Below are positions 49,917-64,000 of a stretch of DNA of 64,000 nt, one piece after another. Below the pieces are notes generated by a model. The model was not told the origin of the DNA. It was given only the letters and a program-made list of their open reading frames with translations, and made no database searches. The stretch comes from Luscinia megarhynchos (taxonomy: Eukaryota > Chordata > Aves > Passeriformes > Turdidae): positions 4,828,286 to 4,892,285 of the forward strand of contig CM067572.1 of the NCBI GenBank assembly GCA_034336665.1. Reading direction: 5' to 3'. Positions within the stretch are counted from its first letter, which is position 1, and each line of letters starts with the position of its first letter. Both the position numbers and the translations under genes were made by a program.

Positions 49917-52478
49917 GTATTTAAAAAAAATATATCAGAAAAATAGGAAAAGTCAAGGGAGGGAGAGCCCAGTAGCTGAGAAAGTCATGCTTATTGTCAT
50001 GTGGGCCTGAAGGAGAATGAGGAGTTATTTGAAATTCAGTAGGTACCTTTCCACTTAGATTCATTGCACACACAGCACAATAAAAAGCCTACCTTTTGCT
50101 GTTGACAAGTGCAGAGAGCTCCTGAATACCTTCAGCTGGGCAGCTGAAATATCTGCAGTAATCTCTGCTCTCAGTAACTCACACTCTACTCACCCATGCA
50201 TAACCTGAGATTTATCCTGGGCTGGGATTGCCTCCACAGCCAGGGGCAAAAGGGGTCGAGCAGCAAAGTGGCAGCAGAGTCACAGCAACTGAGCTGCAAC
50301 CACGGCTTGGAAAGGCATCAGCTTTGGTCTGTTTTGTATCAGAAAGAAGAAAGGCACAGTATTCTCTCTTTTGCTGGATCTTTCACTTACAGTCATTGCA
50401 TCACAGTTAGTGATGAAAAATATTGCAAGCAGAAAAATCTGGAAATCAGAGGCAGACATCTATACCATCTTCTTAATTCATAAAGGATATATAAGATCAA
50501 AGTGACTGATCCAACAACCATATGCTGCTGCTACATAAGGTTTGGTTATTTCTTACTACATGAAATAGATTGAATTAGGGAAATACATTAGTATTTATAC
50601 TTAATTGTCAGCTGAGGGACATGAGAAAATTCGAAATTTCGAAGAACAAGGAGAAATTTGATTAAGACAGATGTAGAAATGAAAGGAGTGCTAGAGATAG
50701 TAATAAGCATTATGTCCATGACCTCCTGTAGGGATTTGGGTGTGCCCATGGCAGAGACTACACAATGATAGACTGAAGTTGGGTGAAAAGAAATGAGATA
50801 ATTCAGCATGTTTTTTGCTAAACATGGAGGCCTGTATTTCAGTTACTTGATCTTCAATTTACTTATTCAAAAATAAAGAGCATCTGGTTTTGTATCTTTT
50901 CCTTCAGGTACATCAAGGTCAGAGGCTGCTAATTCTATTTTGGGTATGCAGAAACTTGTGTTTGCAAGGGCTGGTTTTGGAAAAATCAGTGCAAAGGCAT
51001 CTGAGTAATTTTGTGTTACTTCTTTGAGTCTATTTTTCATAACTAAATTTTAATAGACCCTGGATTATATTGTAGGTTATACTATTTTACTGATTTGTAG
51101 TAATTATATTGTTTATTATATGGCATTTCCTGACAAAACCTTGCATTATTTCTAGGGATTACCTGAATAGTATTCTGCTGTTTGGTATAGTCAAAACACA
51201 AATATTTTACTTATGATCCAGAGTGTTTCCTTATCTCTCAGGAGGGTAAGTTTATCCTGTTTTAGCTGCATACCCTGTGGTGTTTTAATTCTCTATATTA
51301 ATTTCTTTGCATTGCAACACTTTGCACTAGGAATTTCATAATTTAATGGCAACTACACAAAGAAAATTTGGAAAGGATCACTTATATGACCACTAAAAAC
51401 CCCCAGGTGTTGTGTGCTCTGGGATGACATTATGCTCTGGCTTAGGAACCTAAAGCTTTCATCTGCCTGAAGATACCTCAGTGTGAAAATGTGGAAGGTG
51501 TAGGTGGTATATTCTCAATGTCATGGAGCCAGGCAGGTGCAGTTTTGGATAAATTAGTACTTGTAGGAGATTTAGGTGTAGAATGAGGAAAGAAATCACT
51601 TGATCCTTACTTTTATGTTTAGGAATTATCAGTGGCTCAGAGGCCGCCCAATATCAGTGACTTCCCCACATGTGGATTCTGTTTCTTATTCTAGTCAGGG
51701 CAGTGAATAAATTTTAAATGCGAAGACTCATGATCTGAACTACCTCATTTGAGAGTGTAGGATTAGACAGCTCTATTAATATTTATGCCTCCTAATGGGC
51801 TACTTGATTTTCAGAGCAAAGCTCCCCACACCATACTTTCTGGGTTATGGCTGTGGTTACTATGGACGCACAGGAGCAAATGTACATACACACAAATATA
51901 TTCATGGAACTGAAACACAAATCACACTGCTGTAATCTCATCCTGCTTTGATCTCCCTTTGTTTTCTATAGAGAATATGTTACATCAGTTTGTAAAAGGC
52001 TCTGATAACCTTAGGGCTTTAAGCTCAGCAATGTGAAATATTCTTTAGAAGACTAAGCAGAAATTTCACTTGTTACCTTGTGTTTCTGTAGAGTGTTTGT
52101 TCCATTTAACTACCCTAGAACTGTTTACTTGTCATCAGATCTTGGAAAAGAACAATTAATAAAGCTTGTGCAGTTCCTGTGGGCTCCCTTAAATGAAGAT
52201 CTTTCTGTAAACCCATTTCAGCTCTGAAATCAACAAGAAAAGGACAAGCTGAGACCTTTAAAATGTCTTTTTTCACTGGCAAATGTTGTCAATTGATTAT
52301 CAGTGTTATTTTTTTCTAAAGGTGTCATTTAGAAAATAATATCAAAGTAATGGAAATGTAGGTGGCAAACTGTCAAAAATTATTGAAATATTCCTTTCTT
52401 TATGGCCATGTGAATGAAAAATAGGAAATCTAAGGTGTGAGACTCCATCACTGTAGACAGAGCTCTGTCAAAATAAGC

Positions 52479-52498
52479 TGATGATGATGATGATGATG
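52479..52498. repeat. Microsatellite (TGA)6
   Basis: Six full TGA units plus two bases, intronic. Confidence 0.95.
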
Positions 52499-55400
52499 CC
52501 AGTAGGCTAAAAACAAACCCTTGTAAACCATTGCCAGGGCTCTGGCTCTCTTAAGAATGAGTGCCAGAGTTACAAAATATGCCTTTGTGTGTATTTTGGG
52601 GACATCAACTCTTAAAAAGGGTTTATATCTTCATTAGGCCACTTTGAAAATTCCTAACAAATTTACTTGCCTGCAGTATATTTGTGTCAGTAGCTGCCTG
52701 CACATATTTGAAGTTTCACCCCCATCCACCATGGGTTCTGGCTGGAGAGCCCTCATCCTTAATCCCTGTGGATCAGCAGCCCCAAATGTAGTCCATAATC
52801 CCCAAGTCCTCTGCAACTCACCAAGACACCACGATTGTTCTATTTTTCTGTTCCTTTTTGAAGCCCTGTTTTTCATTCCTCAGCTACCACTGCAGCATTT
52901 CCTATTATGCTGGTAATACATGGAAGAAGATAATGAAGCAAACATTGTCTTGTACAGACCTTTTCATCCTTTCACAATCTAAAGCTGTTAGTGTCAGTTA
53001 GCAGCACTTTTCAAAGATGTGCAGTAGGTTTATGTCATATTTGAAATAAAATATGCTCAGAACTCTGATGTACTTTCTCCAGCCCTCTTTCTGGGTGAGC
53101 CAGTGCTTGACAATAGAAGAGTCTGCAGACTGTATTTTAAGACTCCAGTCATCTTAGATGCCATCAGCACTGGTCACAGTCCCTGTAAATGTCTGGTTGT
53201 TCAGGCTCTGGGCTCTTGCTGACCACACAGCCATCGTGCTGTCACTGCTTTGTTCATGTACCTTGACAGTGCTCATAGCTCTAACAGGTCTTGAATTCTG
53301 GTCTAATTCCATTCCTTGTCCATTATTTTACTGCTTGCTTTTCATTTTCCACATCCTCCCCCACACAGGCTCTAAAATAGTGCTGCCACCCTGATAATGC
53401 TAAGTCGGATAAAACTGGTTTGTGCTTCTTCCCCCGGCCTTTGTTGGCTTGGGCTGGTTTTACTCAGTAAACATCTGTGAGATGGTTTTCCTTTCAATCT
53501 GTTAGTTTCTAATTTATCATTTAAAGCCAGAAGGGACAAATCTTCTAAAAAATAACTGCATAAGTGCATTTGTACATTTTCAGGAGGAGCGTTTGAGTAA
53601 CTAATATGGCTTTTGGATAACTATTATGTTCTGCTTGTTTTTTTATTGTAGTATTATTCCTTTGCTATCCTTGGTGTTAATGCTCTTCATCTTTTTGTTT
53701 CCTTATAATACACGTGGATACAAAATGTTATTGTATTCTTTGGATTTTTTTTAGGCTTGAAACATGATGCTTACATGTGTCAAACCATTCTTAAGGATCA
53801 TCTCACAATGTTAATAATCTGCTTATAACTTGAATATTGCTCCAGTAGAATTTATTTTTCTTTTTTTTCTTTTTTTCAAATTCTTTTCACTCATAATTCT
53901 TTAGCTTTCTTCCTTTTTACTTACTTTATGATGTCAAATTTACATGTCTTCTCCACTTTGATATGTATGGTATTAATAACTACACTTGGCATTCAGAAAT
54001 CAACTGCTTTAATGAGCTTACCATAAATGAGATTTGTTTTCGGGATATCAAACCGTTTCCTTCTGTTTTAATATTAATATCTCTTATTTTACTTTCTCAT
54101 GCTTGTAATAATGGGATTTATCCAAAGATGGAGCAGCACTGAACAATGCAAGGCTAAGGGAAGTAGGGCAAAGCTGATTTTCAGCCAGGCTTGCACCTAT
54201 ATTCCAACACAGTGCAGGGACCAGAGTGGTCTCTGGCTGGAGCTGGAGCTTCCTCAGGGCTGCTCTTGCAGGAATTGCAGGACACATGGAAATGGCATAG
54301 TGCAGGTGCTGCAGCTGATTTCCCCTTCCAGAGTTGTGCCAAAGTGTTTTGGAACATTTCAGCAGCAGCAGTAAATCATGTTGCTAATTCCTCTGCTGTG
54401 GGAATTCTGTTAATATCCCTTGGTGCAATCAGAGCAAGAATCAATCTGCCCTGGCAGAGTTTTCTGCATGCTCTTTATGAGTCTGGATTTTGACTTTCCT
54501 ACTCGTACAGAGTACAGTAAACACAAAGCAAGTTTAGTCATAGTGTTTGAAGAGAAAGGAAATTCCCTGGTTGAAGAACTGGGTTTTGGTTTTTTTTTTT
54601 CAGCTGATGAGGCCCTGTAAGTAGTTCCTTGTTGAAATATCATTGCTCTGTAAAGAATGCATCTTTAATTGGGTTTCTGTTTTAATGAGCCAGTAGGTTT
54701 GACCAAAAAACACACATTTTGGAGGAAACCAGAGCCAGCAGGACAGTTTGTATGTTGTTGTAGGCACTATTCACATCTTCCTGCCATCAACAATCATTTG
54801 CAATTTATGTGAGATGCTGATCTGTCCCAGGATCATTAAGTTTGGGCTATATTAATGCCACTGGATCAGGCCCTGCAGAGGCAAAGTAGTGAGGTCTCTT
54901 GATATGGTTTGATATTTAAGTAGTTTTTAATTTCTTGTTTTATAATCTGTTGAAAATCACATATATATACGGAGCAGGGGAGAGAGAGAGATAATTTAGT
55001 AAGGCAGAACTGACAGGAGAGAGGCAGCTATGTATTATTTGTATTTGTTTTCTGAAAAGCTTCCATTTGTTAAATTTCCCCCTTTTTGTAAAGGCCTTCT
55101 TTAATTATTAGCTGAAAATCAGGTATTTATGTAATTACCATAATTATATCTACACATCTAGTGTACTTGCAATTATTTCATTAAAAATTGTAATTATTAT
55201 ACAATTATAGGGGATAATGACTCCCTTGTAACATATTGCAGAAGCCCTAATTAAATGGTAGCATAAATGAATTGGAAGAGATTTTGAAGTTTTGAATATT
55301 GTTTTATCAGAAATATCAGAAGTGATTCATCCACATTATGAACTGGCAGTAAAGCCCCTGCAAAGTTATTTTGAGAAAATATTTCACAAAGCTCACGGAA

Positions 55401-58400
55401 AAAGATTTGTCTCTATTGCCTTTCAGTCTTTACTTTCTGTTCTCCATATTTTTACACCTAAAAGCTGTCTTCAGATTTTTATTGGAAAGGTGCATTGTGT
55501 AGGAAGAAGATTGCACAGCTTGCTGAGTGTTTCTAGAAGGCTCAGCCCAGAGCAAGCACAGTTTGTACTTAGACATCCTTTTTCTAAACAGAGGCAGAAA
55601 CTTATCCAACAGTTGGCTGAAGATGATGAAAAACCTCCACTAAATTCAAGAAGGTTTTTATTACGTGCTGAGATGAAATGATCTCCTTATATATTGGAGT
55701 GCCCAAATTTTGCACCTCCAGGTGTTGGGGAAAGGAAAAAAAATCCTGTAGCACAGGTTGTTGTGATGCTCCAGGCACAGGAGATGGACTAAGCAGTGTG
55801 GATACAGAGGAGCCCTGTGGAGCATTTTCCTTTCTCTCCTTCAGAGTGGGTGGGGAATAACTGGCAAGGATAACATATGCCAGAATCTACCAAAACCTCA
55901 GGATCACAGATTTCTCATCCTTTTTCGTGTCAACCTTCTGTAGCATACAGATGATCTCTCTTCTCTTCCTCCAGCTAATTTTAGAAGTCATTAAAAATGG
56001 CAGTAAGACATGTAGAGTTTCTAAGCCTGTTTTCCATTCTGTGTTTCACATCTGACACAGGGTGTTGTTCCCTGATGAGTGCACAGCCCTGGCCCTGTGG
56101 CAGTGAGGAGCCACCCCTTGCCTTGTCACCCTCCTCAGCTCTGTGGGGACAGCACCCCACTGATGCTGGGGGCAGGCTGGAGCTGTGCCCAAACCAGCTG
56201 GGGGGCTCCCATTCCCTCCTTGCCTCCCACCCACCAGCTGGGCTCCTCCTCCACTCCTCACTCCCAGCTTGGTCAGGGGAATGACTCATGCACATTCTCC
56301 CCACTTCACTTCAGATGCAGTCAGGCAGGTTAGGCAAACCTTCTGTTTAATTCACCTGATTCACCCTGCTAGGTTGAGGAGGGCTTGCGGGGTCTGCTCT
56401 AAGGCAGAATTTTTGACTCCCACAAAAAGATGGGAGGGAGGCTCTGAGGAACAGGGGATCCTGGATCAGCAATAATGTCTTGCCATGCCCTGAGCTGAAG
56501 AAAGACCATCCCCCCATGGCCTGGAGTAGAGCTCCCTGTTTATCCCACCTTGTGTCAAGGTTCCTTGCTGAGGCTGCCATGATTTATATTTTTGGGGTCT
56601 TTTCCTGAGGACTTGCTGCACAAAGTTTTGCACCAGTCTTGTCAACCTCCCTACAGTGCCCTTGCAGGAATTGTTTTTACTTTCTGCCCACATTATTCTT
56701 CTCTCTTAATTTAATATTCTTTAGTATATTACTTTTAATGTAGTGAGAAGGGATACAGAACAGAACCAGCTGCATGTAGCTGACCCAGTGAGAACTCATT
56801 TTCTGAGAATCCTCATTCCCAAAGCAATAGTCTTAATGAGATGGGCCCAGTGGTAAGGGAATATCAACCATATCTCTGTATGTACATCTAACAGTCATAA
56901 TCACATCAGAGAGCTCAAAGGAAAGCTAGTACAATTTGTCTTACTTGATTGAAAAATTGATATTGACTCATATGTTTTTGTATTTATTTTAAAATCCCAA
57001 AAAAGAACTTGGACTTTTTTTGTTTTAAAAAGGACTTAATAGCTGAAGGCCATGTCTAAGATACCTATGTGAGAGAAATAGAAGATTCTGCACATTTACT
57101 GACCCCAAGACTGTTTTCATTTATAAGGTTTTCTGTGCTCTATACAGTACTTTGAATCCATGAAATGTGGCTGTATATGGCTGTTGGAGAGGCAGGTTTA
57201 TTATGTGAAATTTTGCTGTAAACCTAGGTTTAAAAATCTTAATCCTTCCCTGTTTCTCTCTAATGCTAAACGCAGATGAAGTAGCTCTCCATATGAATCA
57301 ATTAATAGCTGTGCTATGTGGAACAGGAGAGGGAATTAAGGTTGTTTTCTACACTTTTCAGTCATTAACTGAGCCACTGGTTAATGAAAAATGGATTGCT
57401 TTTGCTCAAAACAATAACTTCTGAAACAATAAATAATTGCTATACTTAAGAGCTGAAGCACCTGCAGTCTCTTTTGGATGGAGTCTCCTCAGATGAGGTC
57501 TCACACAAAGGAAGAAAGAAAAGATGCATCGATTGTTTTTCCTTTGAAGCACCATGAAACCCTTGATTAACTGCAGTCCTTGCTGTGATGCATTTGAAGT
57601 TCAAGTACTGAAGGCATTGCCTGGACAGAAGCACATTATGATACAGGATCATGCAAAATGGGTGCTTGAGGATTACAGACATGGATGATTGCTGAAGTCC
57701 AGGTGAATGTCCACGCTCCACCCTGAATTTGGGGCTGTTGGTGCAAACCCCTCACACCCCAATCCCTGTGCACTTCATTCTCTGCTGCTCACATTGCCCT
57801 TTGCTCTGTGAGCCACTCCTGTGCTTTGACAGGCTGGTTTTGTTTCTCCTCCTGACATCTTTGAAAGATGGCTGCTGAGATGTGCTTGGGCATGAGAGGG
57901 ATGTTCACCAGCAGAGGTGAGCTGGGAGACAGATGATGAGCTGAGAGCAGCCAGGAAAGGGATCTGACAGCAAAGGAGGCTCCTGACACACACATTGGAG
58001 CAGGTGTACACTGCCAGGCACTGTGCAAACCAAGCAGAGAAATAGGATTAAAAGGCTCTTTCCCTTTAGGCAAAATAAGGTGAAGAAGAAGGCCATGCAC
58101 AATTCCACCCTGCAGTTTTTAGTGGCAGAAACTATTTTTCTCTCCAGAGTTTGCTAACATATATTAGCTGCTGTTTTTCTGCCCAGAGCTTTGACATATT
58201 CAACTACAAGCTAGTTTGGCTGAGTATCAGCACAACAAGCAAGCAGCAGTCAAACAAGAGAGGAAGAAACAACTTCTCAGAAATGCTCCATAGACATTCT
58301 ATACTTGACTTTGCACTGTGCAAGTGACCTGGCTGTCACCCCTCTCTGCCCAGCCACCTGTGTTAGAGGACATATCACAAAATAGTTTCACCTAAGGTGG

Positions 58401-61400
58401 AGCAAAAGCCAGAGCCTAATACTGCTCAACTGAAAATAGAAGAACTCAACAGTAAGTCAGATTTTGGCCTGTTGTTTGAATTATGAATATTCTTCTAACT
58501 GCTGTCACTTCCTTAAAGAAATACAGAGATTTCCTTGAATTTTAAGTGACTTTGGATTGAAATTCTCTGTGAGTGATTATCTGGCTCAGTGAACACTGTT
58601 GTTATCATTAGCAATTTTGGGTGTTAACCTTTTCACTGCTAAAATCTCTGAGTGCTGCGTGACATTGTCCCTGCTCCTGGGAAATAAAAAAGGTTAAGAA
58701 ACCATTGAAATGCATTCAGGAAATGTCATAATTTTCAGGCTGATGAAGGGCTAGCCTGGAAGAGAACAAAGAACCGATAATTATAATTACATTTACTTTG
58801 TGCCTGTGAAGAAGACAGTTTGAAGGAGAGCAGGCCTTAGACAGTAGCTCATTTTTGGTTCTGCCCCCATTAGTTATGTCACATTCCTGCTTTCCTTCTC
58901 TAACTCCAGAAATGGGCTCTTTAAACAGACTTTGGTTGCAGAGGGATGATCTGACACAAAGCCAAGTGTACCTTTCCAGTGATTTTGGACCTCAGCAGCC
59001 TTTTCCCTTTGCCTCCCTCCTCCCCTGGCTAAGCAGCATCTGCTGAACTTGTGTGACTCTATTTCAAGTATAGATTTAGTTATTAAATCTGGAGATAAAG
59101 TATGGATCTGTTCCACTAATCAGATACTACAGTGATTAGAGCCATACAAGTACTTGAAGAGATCAATTAGATTAAATTATCAAATCATTATAAGCAAACT
59201 CTTAAAGACAAAGCAATAGAAAGTAATTTTGTGTCACTATTTCTTTGGAGAATATTTATATTCCCTTATTGTTTGTTTGCATCTGTTTTCTTTGTGTGTG
59301 TTAAGATCACAGTGGCTCAGAGCTGAGCTGGAGGACAGAATGAACCAATTCTACAATAAAGCTCTCTCTCTGATGCTGGTCATAGGCTAAAACACATTAT
59401 TGCTTGTACTCTGGGTGAAAAAAATACATGCACATGGAAATCTTACTTTATAAAGCAATTGGGCAGTTTCTTGGGGGAGCTCGTTTCGGATCCCTGGGGT
59501 TAGGCAGAAAGCATTCTGCTCTCTCACCAGCCTTTTATCTCTCTCATCCCATTCTGTATTTATTATTTTGACTGTGTAATCTAATTTTGAATACTTTTAT
59601 TGCATAAACCCAGTGTTATGAACCAATGCTGGCTAATTCAGATAAAGGTTTGTGATTCATTCTTTAGTAGCTCGTTTTCTGGGCCCCTCTGAAAATGGTT
59701 TTCTAGTGTATAATAGCCATTTGTGTCACTTCTGAGCCTTGAAGTTGTGTTTTCTACAGTCTGCAGTGTCATCTTAGCATGTATACATATAAGCTTTTCT
59801 TTATTAATCTATATTTCAGTAACTACTCCAGCTAATGCTAATATACTGCTTTCATGAGAGAATTGGCAGAATAGTATACATCAAAGGCAACAATTAGTGT
59901 ATTTTCATTTGACTTGTTCAGCCTATTAGGTTGTTAAATTTTGCATAGAAAATCATTAGCATGTTTAATTTGGGAAGGAAGCTCTTGGAAGGGGAGTTGT
60001 GGATGTAAATCAATGGGTGAGGAGGTTTTCGTAAATCAGCAGCTACAACTCTGAAATATCACTAAATATTTCCCCATATTATTAACTGTAAATGCAAAGA
60101 GATGAAAAAACTGCAGGATTATCACTGGCTTAGGAGTTAACAAAGAAGCTTCTGATGGTTCTGTCTAATTTTAAAATCTGGAGCAGATTGTATCACATCC
60201 TTTTCTTGCTGAATATTGCCATAAAAGTACAGGTTTGGAATTTCAAAATACCTGCTCTTTTCTCAGTGAAGGTGAAGGACATTATATAGCTTTTTCTTTA
60301 TTTTTTTTCTCTCCCTAAAACCAACTGAAGAACTGTTGCATTCAAGTGATGTTGCAGCTGCTACGAATGTTGTTTACAACTTCAGAATTAGCTGAAGTTA
60401 AAGAACTGACAGAAAAAAAACTATGAAGTGCCTTTCCCCCCATCTCTTCTGGGAATTTGGCAATTCAGAACCTGTTGTCTGGTGTTAAATAAATTCACAA
60501 AGGTTTGGATCTTGACCAATTAAAGTCAAAGAAGCAAGGTCAGAAATCAGCTCCAAAATAGAATTGAATATTCCCTCAGACAGCAGCTAATCAGAGCTTT
60601 TGTGTGGCCTGCTGTGCCAATATCTATTCAGAGGCTGGTCATTATGCCTCTGTTCTAGAAGAGTAATAATTTTAGGTCTTCACTGCCCTAAAATCAAGCA
60701 ATTTACTGCCCTTTTTTCCCAATGTTTTTGTGATGTTTTGTCTGATAAACATCCAGTACTAGACAAAGCGGCTTCTGGTTTTGTCCCTGCACTTTTCAGG
60801 TTCAAATTTCTTTACGTGCAGTTACTATTCTTTGGTGCTAAAGTACTTGATTGCCTTCATAAACCAGGAAATTTAGCAGCAAAACTGACATAAGTGTCAG
60901 GATTACATTATTGATTATTTGGAAGACAAAAAAATCCATACAGTCCTTTGCATTGTGCTCCAGTGGAAAGCACCTGGACCTGTGTGCACTCTGGGTAAAT
61001 TCGTGGCTACAGAAAAGTCAGCCATGAAATTCAAATCAAGTTTTATAAGATCAGGCCCAAATTCCCATTTTTAAAACGTGAACAGACATAAGCTTAGAGG
61101 CAGATGCAGGAAATTTGAACGTTTGGTAGATTTTGAAAAATTTGCCTGAGATACATGAATATCTTTTCATTTTGTTGCTTTTTCTCCCATTCTAATTTTC
61201 TTGGTATAATTTCACATCTGTCTCATATAATAGATTCTCCTATAATAACAAATCTCTTTTTTTTCTGTAGTGTTCCTCCTTCCCTGTTTCTTGCTCTCAT
61301 AGCTTAATTGTATCTTGTTTGTCTTTATTTCATGTTTCCACCTACTTTTTTTATTTAAAGAAGTGTTTACTACTTCTTTAGGGCTGCAAAATCATGAGCT

Positions 61401-63942
61401 AATATTTGCCATTATACCCTTTATTTTTTCCCCTTTTCCACTGAAGATGGAAAAATTAGGACAAAAGAGTGGACTTCTGCAAAGTCATGCACACAGAGGA
61501 AAAGAGGTGGAATATCATTGTAGAGCTGAAATGAAAACATCCCATTCTTTTTATTGCAGTTTATTTTTTTGGGGCTGGGCTGTTTATGATGCTCCTGAGC
61601 CACTTTTATGATTTATGTAGCTGAAGCAATGCTTATTTTCTTAAATTCCTGCACAAGTTAATCTCATTCTTTCCTAAGTGCAAGTGTTTGTCAGTCTGTT
61701 ACCCCCCATAGGGGTGTGAATCATGTCTAATCTTAGCCCATGAAATATTTGCTGCCTCCCACTTGTCTTGCTGCCTTACAGCCTCCAAATAGGGGAAAAA
61801 AAGAAAGGGCTGCTGCAGTTTTCATTAATTATTTAAGTGCTGTTATCAAACATTCCTAGAGTGCCGTAAATTTACAGGCTTTAGTACAAACTTGGAGAAA
61901 GCAAGTTCCCCACTCTGGAGAATTTACAGTGAAGAAAAGACAGGAGAGGTGAAGATGTAAAGGCAGTGGATGTGGTGAAGCAGTGCAGAACAGGGGAGTT
62001 TTGATAAGAGGGGATTGCCACAATCCATGGTGAGGGAGAGCGAGAGCAGGAGCGCCGGCTGCGTGCGCAGAGTGCCCGAAGAGGAGAAGGCAGCAGCAGT
62101 AAAAGCCAGTGACAAATAATGCACAGGGATTACAAGGAAAGCAAAAGGATTGACCTGATTTGTGTGTTTACCACTCAGCGTCTCAGTGGTGCTCTTTCAG
62201 CTCCTGGATGTAATCGTTGGGCTCACGGCAGGCAGAGGAGGTTTCAGCTGGAGACCGACGTGGTCGAGCAGATCTCTGTCCCCACCACGGGAACTTCGTG
62301 TGTGAGCTGGCTGGGGACTCCAAAAACACATCAGCAGTGGGAAATGGCCCCTTCAGGGGCATTAGTGGCACATCCAGCCCCTAGGGATGTCTTTGGGCCA
62401 CTGCAGTTGTGTCCCCCCCAGAGGCAAAGAGCTGCATCAGCTGCCCACCAAAGCTGGTTTTTAAACTCAGCCTGTATCCTCACCAGCACAATTTTCTTTG
62501 TTTTTCTAATATGGTGTTATTTTTAGATGCATGAGCACAAAGAGTACAAGTGCATCTAAACAACACAGGGTAACCAGAGGTGAACAGGCAAGACTCAGCT
62601 CACAGAAACCCACAGATGCTGATGATATTTCAGTGACTTTGTTATGTTCCTATGTCTTGTGTGGCAGTGTGCCATTGCCTCACGTGGTGCAACTGCTGCT
62701 ATGGAGATCCCTTGAAATAATGGAATATTAAAAGGTGTAATCTACGATGGAACTGTCAGGCACCACATTAAAAAAACAGTGTTCAACTTCACATTTTTTC
62801 TAGGAAAAAGACAAGGTGTGTGGGTGCCATGGGGTCACACCTTGTTCTGCTCAGTGCAAAGAGCTGACCACATGTTTGGGCACTGCTCCTTTTCTGATCA
62901 AATGCTGTTTATTGCACTGAAATGATGCAGAGTACATTCAGGTACTCAATCCATGTGTGTTTAAGGCCCTCACTTAAGCATGTTCCTATGGAGAACAGTT
63001 GGGGAACCTGGGGTTTATCCAGGGATAGCTGAAGGCAGGTGTTGATTTAAAGCCTTGCCTGGTGGGAGCATTGCTGTTCACTGTTGTAGGACCAGGATTT
63101 GTCCCATAGTTTGCTGAAACTGGAAGGATGACTCCTGGGGACCACAAAAGTGGTTTAAAGTGGTAGTAAAATGTCTGTAAGCCTGGCTATAACGTTACTA
63201 TAAAATAGGCATAATTGTAGTCACTGCATGAATTCTGAGCAAAACAAAGACATGTATGGTCATGTACTTTCACCCTGAGCTAAAAAGATTTTTTCTGTTG
63301 GCCTTCTCTACTTGTAGCTGCATTTATTTGCTTATTTACTGTAACTTTTTTATCACTATCTTTAAGAGGGAATACTTTAAGGTAGAAGAGCGAGATATAT
63401 GCTTCTAAGCCTGTGGACAAAAATATCAACCAAAAGCTCTACATGGGAGTGAATACATAATCAGCAACTTGTACTTGTCTGTTATAACAAAATAGCATTA
63501 AAGAACAGAACACTGACTGTAATGTAAGTTGCAGTCACTTCCCTGCCAGGGCAGCAATCCTCTTGAGACTGTCATCTATTGCAACTTGAGCGATTGCTAA
63601 TTGCTTTTATGAAAGCACCAGCTTCAATTATATTTTTAGTGTGTCACCTGTACAGCTTTATATTTGCATCTATTTAGAAAGGCATTCATGCAAAGCTGAA
63701 AAAAATTAGGAAGCAATGCTGCAAAGCTGAGGTTCCCTTTTGAGTTGTGTTCAATGCGCTGAAGGTGCAGAACGAGCCGTGGTGTGCTGGTCACACCTCC
63801 TGCATGGAAAAGTGGGGGAAATGCAGGGTTCTGCTGACTGCCCGTACCTCCTCTTGGCCTGGGGGCTCCACTGAACGGCTGCTCCACCCTGATGTCCCTG
63901 ACACCTGGCTGCTGAAAGTAGAGAGGGTCTGAACACACCTGG

Positions 63943-64000
63943 GGATCACAGATTTGGGGAAGGGACCTTTACGATCACCCAGTCCAGTCCCTGCCATCTT
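63943..64000 (-). mobile_element. CR1 LINE 3'-end, minus strand, cut by the window edge
   Basis: GATCACAGATTTGGGGAAGG, GACCTTTACGATCACCCAGT and CCAGTCCCTGCCAT are the reverse complement of a CR1 3' terminus. The element should continue to the right of the window. Confidence 0.88.

Larger units (their letters stand above)
48262..63942. other. NLGN1: Intronic NLGN1 sequence right of the A1 exon
   Basis: Canonical gtatgt starts it; no further NLGN1 exon was recognised by eye. It holds a (GT)8 and a (TGA)6 run, a possible conserved-looking patch at 49.7-49.9 kb, a TAATTA-rich patch at 55.1-55.25 kb, a 129-codon open frame at 55292-55681 without recognised homology, and GC-richer patches at 48.4-48.7, 56.0-56.5 and 62.0-62.5 kb. 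Confidence 0.75.

Noticed and set aside
52470..52500. GATGATGATG run as an acidic coding segment of the A2 exon
   Set aside because: It is a simple TGA repeat with no flanking acceptor or donor and no match to the insert.
60600..60893. 97-codon cysteine- and phenylalanine-rich frame
   Set aside because: No family motif, no splice sites in phase, no start context; a chance frame in intronic DNA.
62000..62526. GC-richer patch with a 135-codon frame as a possible exon
   Set aside because: No match to neuroligin or other proteins known to me, and no convincing acceptor-donor pair around it.

Overview
This window looks like a vertebrate nuclear chromosome, most probably from a bird. It is AT-rich and sparsely genic. 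The only interspersed repeats I recognise are four short 3'-end pieces of CR1 LINEs, the dominant avian retroposon, and one degenerate solo LTR. Its one recognisable gene is close to amniote neuroligin-1. There are no operons, CRISPR arrays or bacterial features, and nearly all longer open frames are chance frames in introns or intergenic DNA.

Layout: 1-34.8 kb is AT-rich noncoding DNA with the LTR near 14.3-14.6 kb, CR1 pieces near 19.0-19.3 and 32.8 kb, homopolymers and a few striking palindromes. A dense CpG island fills about 34.85-36.2 kb, carries two G-quadruplex-type arrays and a 24-A run, and has a TATATAAA element at its left edge. It is the best candidate for a promoter and untranslated first exon of the gene downstream. 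From 36.2 to 46.9 kb is noncoding DNA that would be a 5' intron. At 46957-47753 lies an exon with an upstream-ATG-rich 5' UTR and the first 161 codons of NLGN1. After a 448-base intron comes a 60-base exon (48202-48261) encoding the 20-residue splice-site-A1 insert. The rest, to 64.0 kb, is intronic DNA ending in a CR1 element that runs off the edge. The other NLGN1 exons are not visible.

The parts fit one model: plus-strand transcription from the island, splicing into the UTR/coding exon, then optional inclusion of the A1 cassette, whose phases (1-1) and length (60) keep the frame. The sequence also suggests extra control: three complete upstream ORFs plus one that overlaps the NLGN1 start out of frame, and an intronic AATAAA with a GT-rich tract that could end a short, intron-retained, secreted N-terminal form. 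I found no clearly new biological system. The most checkable points are the uORF cascade, the intronic poly(A) candidate, a 20-bp perfect palindrome at 24180-24199 and a 14-bp-stem hairpin at 32519-32553.
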